A stretch of DNA of 64,000 nt from Jaltomata sinuosa (Eukaryota; Streptophyta; Magnoliopsida; Solanales; Solanaceae). The notes under the pieces were generated by a model, which saw only the letters and a program-made list of their open reading frames with translations, ran no database searches and had not been told where the DNA came from. Where the stretch lies: the NCBI GenBank assembly GCA_003996215.1, contig QJPP01007599.1, positions 903,898 through 967,897 of the forward strand, in the 5' to 3' direction. Shown one piece after another: positions 56,898 through 64,000 of the stretch. Every line of letters starts with the position of its first letter. The stretch's first letter is position 1. A program made the translations under genes and the position numbers.

Positions 56898-57563
56898 TCC
56901 CTTTGCCCTTTTCTCATTTATTTTAGCTGTAGATAACCTCCTACCAGGAATCTTGCTAGTTCCCCCTTGGTTTGCTTCAAAGGACTTTTTGAATGTAGGA
57001 TTGGAAAGAGTGGGTCTTTAGGAATATAAAGGCTTAATAGATGCAGGAGTTGGTAATATACTAGTATGACTTCTTGCAGGCACCTTGAGACCCCAAGACT
57101 GAGCTTGTGCCTCAAACACTCATTCTTGCAACCTAGCTACCTTATAAGCTTGCAATAATGTCTTTGGAGCTTGGATCCTGACATCTTTGTTTAATTCTGG
57201 CTTCAACCCTCCTATGAAACAGCTAATGGCATTTTCATTGGACAAGGTCACCCCAGTTAGCAACTTATCAAACTCTGCTTGATAGTCCTTCACATTACCC
57301 ATTTGTTGAAAAAATTTCAATGATTCCATAGGATCCTCAAACCCTTCCCCAAACCTGTCATTAAGAGCTAACACATATTCAGTCCAAGTTGGCTCTAAAA
57401 CAGAGTTCCTGGCCATCAAATAAGATTTATGCCAAGCTATTTCCTCATTATCAAAATGAATTGAAGCCACTTCCACCATTTGATCAAAAGGCACTTCATC
57501 CATAGAAAAGAATTGGTCGACCTTGTACAACCAAGTTCTTAAGTCTTGGCTAGAGAATCTAGG
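56898..57563 (-). pseudogene. gag core, cut by the Athila-type insertion
   Basis: The minus strand reads RFSSQDLRTWLYKVDQFFSM, FDNEEIAWHKSYLMAR, LALNDRFGEGFEDPMESLKF and ISCFIGGLKPELNKDVRIQA, a Ty3-type gag fold. The apparent start MGVSP is formed by LTR bases of the inserted element, so the true N-terminus lies beyond it. In-frame stops occur at about 57120 and 57017. Confidence 0.85.
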
Positions 57564-58956
57564 TGATACGCCCAAATTACAACTCCAATTACGAAGCGTA
57601 AGCGGTCGCTGTCAAATATAGAACCTAACTAAGGTTGGGGTCGATCCCACAGGGAATAAGGTGCAGATTAAATCGATAGTGAATTAAATGACTAGTAGTC
57701 GATAGTTTCCGGTAAATTGGGGGGTGTTGTGTGAACAATATTTAACCAAAGCAAATAATAATGTGCGATTAATAATCAATATGAGAGTGAACTAGGGAAG
57801 TGTTCACCATAGCGTCGTAACAATTTCGACTCAAGGTTTAACCGGGTTCGCTCTATACGCATATCACGATGTGATTGAACTTATGGTATCGTCTAAACGT
57901 TTCTCAACCAATTAGACAACTTTCCTTTTCAATTCTCTCGAACTTGAAAAGGTGAACTTCCTTATTTCAATCCTAAACATCAAGTAGATTAATCTAGTTA
58001 CAGCATTAATCATGAGACGAGAATTGGTAGTCTCGAATCCTTGTAGTTAATCAAATTTCCCGGTTTTAATCTCTTTACTCAAGCAAATTAAATCTAGGTA
58101 TGTTCTAATGTTTGCAACCACCAGAAAACGTTAGTAATTGAATGATTAACCACGTGACAACATAAAGATAGAACCCTACGCTACCCGGAATCTATATTGC
58201 TACTTTAGCCATGGCTCCCACAACCCTAGTTGTGGGAAGTTAGTTACTCATGCTATTAGGAAAAGAGAAGAGATTTATATTCATAATAAAGCGAAAAGAA
58301 TCTTACAATATGATGAACACAAACTTCAATTTATCCAAGAACAAGAATCCAAGATCCCAAGAACAATGGAAGAACAAGATTGAAGAAGAAGACAAACGTG
58401 TTTGTTGTGTTTCTTCCTCTCAAAAGTCGCTCAAAATGATCCTAAAACTAATGGGTAATGAATTTGTAAAATCGAATGAATATAAAATAAACCTAACTTA
58501 GGTATTTATAGGAGTCCAGGAAATAAACCCAAAAACGTTTGGAATCCGCGTTGCGTGTTCTGCCTTAACTTGACGGTTCGGGTGACGGACCATCACAAGC
58601 TTGATGGACCGTCACAGTGGCCGTCGCCACTAGGCAGTGTGCTGCCTTAACTTGACGGTCTACTTGACGGACCGTCAAGTGTGTGACGGCCCGTCATGGC
58701 GGCCGTCACCACTAGGCAGTGTGCTGCTCGACTTGACGGTCTTATTGACGGACCATCACATGGGTGACGGCTCATCATGGTGGCCGTCACTCTTAACCAG
58801 TGGCGCTCTTTTGATCGTATTTCCTTTCTTTTCTACGTTTTTCGCTATTTCCTGCAATTCCAACATAAAAGCATCAAAAACGACGACTGTTGCTTGAAAA
58901 CTCACGATTATTCTTAGTTAAAGGAGTCAAATGTGCCGTAGAATGGTGGCACATCA
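57564..58956 (-). repeat. 3' LTR of the Athila-type element
   Basis: Plus-strand borders are tgatacgcccaaattac and gaatggtggcacatca. The end nearest the flank has gcgtaagcggtcgctgtcaa and gggtcgatcccacaggg, a text frequent in Athila/Tat LTRs. The partner LTR is outside the window. Confidence 0.8.
58560..58803. repeat. Three ~81-bp palindromic units in the Athila-type LTR
   Basis: The units at about 58560-58637, 58642-58720 and 58721-58803 each open with a ctgcc-t-aacttgacgg arm and close with gccgtcac-actaggcagt or a relative. Inside are tgacggaccgtca and tgacggcccgtca. Outer arms (ctgcct and aggcag) and inner arms (gacgg and ccgtc) both pair, giving nested hairpins. Confidence 0.85.
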
Positions 58957-58970
58957 ACACCCTCAACTTA
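58957..58970 (-). promoter_or_regulatory. Polypurine tract
   Basis: The minus strand reads taagttgagggtgt immediately before the LTR start tgatgtgcc, and is preceded by cttgaggacaagcgaacg. This arrangement is usual in Athila/Tat elements. Confidence 0.75.
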
Positions 58971-60418
58971 AAACGTTCGCTTGTCCTCAAGCAACATGAC
59001 AACAAAAACAAAAAGACGACTCAACTAAGACTTGTGTCACTAGCAAATCATGGCCCTTCAACAGTTCATCCGAATTTAAATCAAGCCACCCCCCGCTAGC
59101 ACACAAATGTATTCAACATTAACTTGCAAGGATCCAAACATGTCATTCAGATATGATAGAACATTATGCATACACACGCGCAGCTATCCTAACAGTCAAT
59201 AGATAATACGGAGATCTTGGTGCCCTCACCACAAAGAAGTCCCACACACAAGATTTAGGACTAGGTAAGACGCTCACACTCACAAACAAAGTCAAACGAT
59301 GCACATGCGATGCCATAGGCTTGCCCTTACTATTCTATTTCAGTTTTTTTCAGAGAGCCGCTCAGGATCACTACAGGACTTGTTTAGGCTTGTAATGAGG
59401 CTTCGGGTGCAGGGAGGATACGTTTGGGGAATAGTGACTAAACCTTCCTTGGATTCACCGACCTACTATTTCCACATAACTTTACTTTGTCCATCCTTAT
59501 TCACCTCTTTATTCCCTTCTTTCCAGCTACAGGTGCGGCCTCTTTATTTTGACAACTCTTTTTTTATTTCTTTTTCTCTCTTTTACATCTCCTTTTCGTT
59601 TCTTTTTCTTTCTTTTTCTTTCTTTTCTTAGACTCACACCCGGAGTTTTCATTCTCTTCACAACCAATCTTATCCATCCAAATTTTCTTATCATTTACCT
59701 CTATAATAGCCACCCTCAACTTAGGCTGATTGCCTGAGTTGAGGTGCACGATGTCCAAGGAAGGACCAGGGCCAAAATAGTGATTCAAAGTTTAAACAAG
59801 GAACGGTGACTGGTTATTGAAAGAACAGGGTCAATTTTTGGCTCAAACAGGGATCAAAGGTATTATTTACATTTGGACGGTCTTATAGGCTAAGTGGACT
59901 GCACACAAAAAGGGCCTGTGATCCTTTCCTAAGCAACCAACTTCAAACTTAACAAAATAGACCGGGCAAGTTCTAGATGCATGCACAGAGTAAGAATTTA
60001 TAACAATATGCTCACACACACTTGGCACCAATAACCCATACAACTACCGACTATCAAAACAACCGCTCGGCTTAAGCATACTTATTCTAATCATGACCAC
60101 ACAATGACATTCAAGGATCCCGAACAGTCAATTGTTTCAAACATAAGTACAAAATGAACAATTTTCAGAGGGGGCTCCTTTTAGTTCAATTTTCAAAAAG
60201 CCAAGCCATGCTTGCTAGGGGCATTACAACACAATTTTAAAATTTAAACGACAACCTAAACATGCCAGTTCTACTAGATAGCACACCGGAGGAAAAGAAA
60301 CATGGCAACAAAAACCTCCGGTGGTGGTACTCCTACCCCTAGCAAAAGAATGTAGCATTGTCCTCAATGCTCAAGTTAACAGATATTCAGAATAAGGGAA
60401 TAGGGGTACCTGGGAAAC
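58971..60418 (-). other. Untranslated region between the extra ORF and the 3' LTR
   Basis: No coding sequence is seen. A pyrimidine-rich run lies at about 59555-59632 (tttctttttctttcttttt). The short ORFs are low complexity. Confidence 0.6.
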
Positions 60419-62326
60419 CTAGGTTTCCGTACGCGGCTCATCAACATCTGGGGTCTTTTCAGACTCCGGTGCCGCACTGGATGATGCCCCACCTGCTTGG
60501 GCCCGCACTCTCTCCTGTCGCAGTTGCTCATCTATTACCGACCGCTGCTTCGCGACCTCTAACTCGTCCTCCTCAGCTGACGTCTTTTTGTGCTTCCTCT
60601 TCTTTGATTTCTTTACCCCACTTTCACCTACTTGGGGTTCACTAATTTTCAGAGGCCGACCCATCAAATCCACAATCGTGGTTTCTTCGTCCAAGTCCAT
60701 GAACTCAGAAGTCTCCTCATAAAGCGCTTTTTCTTGCTTGAGGACTGTGATATCATTTTTCACCTTCTTTAGCTCCGCGTCAAATCTCGCCAAGTCCGGG
60801 ATGCTCATTTCATTTAGCCTTGCATCCATCCGGGTTTACATCGCATCGACCCTTGCGCGCAGCCCCTCAAATGGCTTCAGAGCCTCCCGTATTGCTTCAT
60901 CAATGGTGGGCTTGAACAAATCTGTCCAAGCGGCAATTTGTTTATCCAACTGTTTCTGCTTTTGCATAATTTTAGCAAAATTTCGGGGGTTCATGTGATA
61001 TTCTGGTGGTAGAGGGGGCCTTGCCGCAGTGCCCGAGCCTTCAGCAGTAGCTCTCGTTGTCTGTGAAGTTTTTGGATCAAACACCGCAAGTGGCATTTCT
61101 GTACCTGATGGGGTGTCGGTTGCCTCGGAGGTGGATGTGGTTGGCTCTTCGAAGATCTGAGGCTTATGAATTCTTATTTCAAACTTAGTGTCATCCCTGG
61201 ATTTGTCGATATTTTGCTTTGATGACGCTGCCACTTGCTTATCAATATCATCCCATATCGGCACCTCTGCACGCCTGCATAACTCAGTCACTAGGCACGG
61301 GAACGGCAAAGAAGAAGTAGTTTTTATGGCCCTGGTCCGCATCTCGTCTGCAATTATCATTCCGAAGTTGATGACGTACCCGGTTATCAAGCTTGCTACA
61401 AGGATGGCTCTTCCCTCATCCAAATTATTGTCTCCTCCGGTTGGAAATAACCTGAGCCGCACAACCGCCCACCAAAACTTGGCTACGAAGCTTAGTGATT
61501 GCTTCGATATCCGTCCCTTCTGAGTCAGCCAAGAAGGTGAGCCCTCAGTTAATGTTCGGGCCAACCACGGCCTCTGCGAGTAGGCGTTGGAAATCTTGTC
61601 ATGGAACTCTGGCATGTCAGGTGGAGGGATGTATTCCGGGCCAAAGAGGACTCTGTTGATCATTTCCCGTGAGATGTCCACTTGTTTACCCCGAACTGGC
61701 ACCCTGTCCTGCCTTGGTGCTGATTTGACCCTTTTTCCTGGCTCACATTTGCTTTCCAATAGTGCCAAATAGTTGGCATAGAATTCCCGGATTAGCTCTG
61801 GATAATAGAATCCCGGGGGCGAGCTCATCCACTCGAGCTGATACCTCTGGTACTGTGTCTGAAGAACCGGGTATTCAGGCAGATCTGTGGTCATGATTTG
61901 CACTTCTTCAGCTATCGGTCTTTTGTGGCTTCTCGATTTCGTTTTGGTAAGACCGTCAAGATAGTGCTTCTGAGCCTCCTTAAATGCCCACCGGATCGAT
62001 TCTCTGTCCGTGGGTGCACTCCCTGCAATTCTGGTGGTTTCGGGACCACCTACATCCTCCGGATTGGGGCTGGAGCTACCACTTTCATCCAATCCACTAC
62101 CGCTCCCCGACTCACTGCTAGATGACCCACTCTCCTCTTCAGACTGGGAGACTTGGGTGGTTCTTCGTTTAACTAGCCTGGTTTGGTAAGTCGGGGCTGC
62201 AACTATTTCTTCATCGCTACTCGGTTCATCAATTAGGGTCCGAGTTGTAGCGATCCCTTCTTTCTTCTTTAGTGCTTGACCGCGACGCGGTTGTTGTTTT
62301 GGGGCCATGTACCTGCACGTGAACAA
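60419..62326 (-). CDS. Extra ORF of the Athila-type element (plant transposon protein domain), one stop
   Basis: The function is unknown; it occupies the position of the env-like or additional ORF downstream of pol. The likely start is the second Met, at 62308 (MAPKQQPRRGQALKKK). Residues 1-110 are basic then Ser/Glu/Gly-rich (SEEESGSSSSESGSGSG) and probably disordered. Residues about 165-355 form the conserved block FYPELIREFYANYLALLE-like, VPVRGKQVDISREMINRVLF, VAKFWWAVVRLRLFPTGGDN and RAILVASLITGYVINFGMII, resembling the plant-specific 'putative plant transposon protein' domain. A proline/threonine-rich linker and a coiled-coil tail (DARLNEMSIPDLARFDAELK, VKNDITVLKQEKALYEE) follow, then a basic KKSKKRKHKK patch. 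One TAA at 60836-60838 breaks about 636 codons, probably CAA to TAA. Confidence 0.7.
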
Positions 62327-62367
62327 GTCAAAACATGTGAGAATAAGAACACACTCAACGATACCTT

Positions 62368-62530
62368 CTGTCTAAGAGTGACGGTTTGGGTGACGGACCG
62401 TCACAGGTGTGACGGACCGTCGCACAGATCGTCACTCTAAGACAGTGAACTGCCTAAGGGTGACGGTTTGGCTGACGGGACGTCACAGGTGTGACAGGCC
62501 GTCACGCCGACCGTCAACTCTAGACAGTGA
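62368..62530. repeat. Two palindromic units upstream of the extra ORF
   Basis: 62368-62445 opens ctgtctaagagtgacggt and closes gatcgtcactctaagacag; 62449-62530 opens actgcctaagggtgacggt and closes gaccgtcaactctagacagt. Outer arms pair over about 15 bases and inner gtgacggaccgtca elements lie between. Confidence 0.85.
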
Positions 62531-62535
62531 GTTTT

Positions 62536-63130
62536 CTCCTTCTTTGAGGCATTTCATCGAACACCTTGTGCTCAATTCGGGGTATTGCTATATTTTTGTG
62601 GGATTTGATTTCATAAGGTCACCACCCATCAAGTAATTAAGTTCATGGGTTACTCAAGACTTCACCCATGTCTAACTTATGATTTCAAACAACAATACCA
62701 CTCATACCCAACAACATACATAATTTTACAAATACATAAACCCAACAATTCGCCCGACTACACCTCCACTAATTTGCCCCGTGTTACTCATTAAATCCAA
62801 CTATGAAGAGTTTAGCAACATACCTTGATTTTGTTAGTAAGAAGGAGTCGTTATTCCCTTTTTTGAGTTATATGAACCAATGGACAACTAGCGGGAAATT
62901 TGTGGTTTCTTGCGTTTTGAGCGATGGTGAAGAAGGGAAAATGGGGGTGTGGTGCTTGGGAGCAAGTTGAGGATTTGCTTGGGGAGAAGATGGATTTTAA
63001 TGGAGGTTTGGAGTTTGGGATTTGAAGATAAGCGGTAAAATGATGAAGATGAAGTTAATATGTACCCGGGCGGGTCGGTTTGGTTATGGGTCGGGTCGCC
63101 CCAAAATTAAACAAAGAAAACTTACCTGAT
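62536..63130. other. Spacer between pol and the extra ORF, no gene seen
   Basis: AT-rich sequence that would be the region upstream of the extra ORF on the minus strand. No TATA box or splice site could be assigned with confidence. Confidence 0.5.
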
Positions 63131-63133
63131 GCG

Positions 63134-63382
63134 CTGCCTGGAGTGACGGTCCGTCAAAGTCTCGACGGTCCGTCACATTGGGGCGTCACAGTTAGGCAGT
63201 GAGCCTTTTGAGGATTATGGGTGACGGGCTGAGATGACGGTCCGTCAACATGTTGACGGTCCGTCACTCACCCCGTCACTACTAACCAGTGGTTTATGAA
63301 TATTTGTCTCCAAGTGACGGTCCGTAGTGACGGTCCGTCATGTTCATGACGGTCCGTCAACACAAACCGTCACCCTTGGACA
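63134..63382. repeat. Three palindromic units downstream of pol
   Basis: 63134-63200, about 63215-63291 and about 63308-63382 each contain two or three gacggtccgtca elements. The first is framed by ctgcctggagtgacgg and gcgtcacagttaggcag, the third by ccaagtgacgg and ccgtcacccttgg. They lie between the pol stop and the extra ORF. Confidence 0.85.
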
Positions 63383-63548
63383 GAATACGTTGTTACGTCC
63401 ACTTTTTGTACCTGCACACTCAACGAACAAATTAACCAATTCTAACAAGTCAAATTTTTCTAAGACTATACTACAACAACAATTTATGGGTTGCCTCCCA
63501 TACAGCGCCTGATTTAACGTCGCGGCACGACGCGGGTGTCTTGATTAC

Positions 63549-64000
63549 TCAGACTTCAACAAGATACACCAGAGACAGAACATGTACCTCCTCTGGGAGG
63601 CCCAGATATTGCTTTATCCTCTGCCCATTGGCTTTGAACAACTCACCATCTTTATTTTCGAGTTCGACTGCACCGGATGGGAACACTTGGTGCACTTTGA
63701 ATGGTCCAGACCATTTGGATTTGAGTTTCCCGGGAAATAATTTGAACCTGGAGTTGAACAACAATACCAAGTCCCCAACCTTGAACTCCCTTTTCTCAAT
63801 TTTCCTGTCATGATACAGCTTCATTCGTTCCTTGTAGAGAGCGGATCTCTCATATGCTCGCAATCGGAATTCGTCCATCTCATTTAATTGTTCCAACCTT
63901 AGTTCCGATGCTTCTTTCCAACTGAGATTTAACTTTTTGAGCGCCCAAAGGGCCTTGTGCTCAAGTTCCACGGGCAAGTGACACGTTTTACCAAAAACAA
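63549..64000 (-). CDS. Integrase C-terminal part of the Athila-type element (runs off the window)
   Basis: The minus strand is open from the window edge and reads FGKTCHLPVELEHKALWALK, KLNLSWKEASELRLEQLNEM, DEFRLRAYERSALYKERMKL and VGDLVLLFNSRFKLFPGKLK, then SKWSGPFKVHQVFPSGAVEL and a stop at 63549. FGK..HLPVELEHKA, LYKE and LFPGKLKSKWSGPF are hallmarks of Athila/Tat integrase tails. No stop or frameshift interrupts the 150 codons visible. The catalytic core lies outside the window. Confidence 0.85.
   Translation of the reverse strand, partial: VFGKTCHLPVELEHKALWALKKLNLSWKEASELRLEQLNEMDEFRLRAYERSALYKERMKLYHDRKIEKREFKVGDLVLLFNSRFKLFPGKLKSKWSGPFKVHQVFPSGAVELENKDGELFKANGQRIKQYLGLPEEVHVLSLVYLVEV

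Larger units (their letters stand above)
52980..57563 (-). mobile_element. Reina-type chromovirus, split by an Athila-type insertion
   Basis: Minus-strand order is partial gag (57563-56900), protease, RT, RNase H, integrase and chromodomain (to 53347), then a polypurine tract and a short 3' LTR. The gag zinc-finger text, LIDTGSTHNFID protease, FFDDILIYS RT box and short LTR fit the Reina lineage. The gag start, 5' LTR and primer site lie to the right of the Athila-type element, outside the window. The left border (52980) is approximate. Confidence 0.85.
57564..64000 (-). mobile_element. Athila-type Ty3-gypsy element, 3' part
   Basis: Minus-strand order from the window edge is the end of integrase (to 63549), a spacer with palindrome units, a long extra ORF (62326-60419), an untranslated stretch, a polypurine tract and a 3' LTR (58956-57564) starting tgatgtgcca and ending gcgtatca. 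The integrase end FGKTCHLPVELEHKALWALK then KLNLSW and the plus-strand segment atttaacgtcgcggcacgac behind pol are typical of the Athila/Tat group. It is inserted in gag of the Reina-type element; the 5-bp flank is ctagg and its partner lies outside the window. Confidence 0.85.

Noticed and set aside
63614..63811. Overlapping minus-strand ORF in another frame
   Set aside because: Shadow of the integrase tail at 63549-64000.

Overview
This is plant nuclear heterochromatin, most likely from a Solanaceae genome (Solanum or a relative; family-level confidence is good, genus-level is not). The basis is the mix of Ty3/gypsy lineages with primer sites matching initiator tRNA-Met, tRNA-derived SINEs with the tail typical of Solanaceae families, Stowaway/Tourist/hAT MITEs, and two decayed plant genes (general transcription factor TFIIF beta and flotillin). 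No intact host gene was recognised. Nearly all coding potential is decaying retrotransposon gag-pol.

Layout. 1-980: AT-rich, locally duplicated DNA. 986-10490: full-length Tekay/Del-type chromovirus (plus strand) with 2.2-kb LTRs and a perfect 5-bp target duplication. 10496-13042 and 19407-20171: AT-rich DNA with long inverted arms (11760-11891 and 19623-19760), split by 13043-19406, a rearranged minus-strand chromovirus with an exact duplication (aaata). 20177-21503: solo LTR. 23781-29560: minus-strand chromovirus with ~0.5-kb LTRs whose pol is one frame broken only by point stops. 30947-34549: decayed TFIIF beta gene on the minus strand, its last intron holding two SINEs and two MITEs. 35426-46765: plus-strand chromovirus (duplication gtttt) containing a hAT-type MITE in gag (38766-39240) and a Tekay solo LTR in the protease region (40205-42309). 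49150-49912: hAT remnant with an 8-bp duplication. 50163-52305: the most unusual object, described below. About 52980-57563: Reina-type chromovirus (minus), broken in gag by an Athila-type element (57564 to beyond the window end) that carries an extra ORF downstream of pol.

Most notable. (1) At 50163-52305 a flotillin pseudogene lies between two compound terminal repeats, each made of two TRIM-like 130-bp LTRs around a ~72-bp core with its own primer site and polypurine tract. A further primer site lies inside the right repeat, and one perfect 5-bp target duplication (actcc) flanks the whole. It looks like a gene-carrying TRIM array that integrated as a unit. (2) Imperfect palindromes of ~60-85 bp built on an ACGGWCCGT-like core occur in LTRs of Tekay elements and, as at least eight units, in the LTR and spacers of the unrelated Athila element. 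Other long LTRs here carry different GC-rich palindromes (CGCGATCGCG type).

Limits. Family names come from remembered protein motifs; no searches were run. Similarity statements are by eye. Boundaries supported by target duplications are firm to the base; the others are marked approximate.
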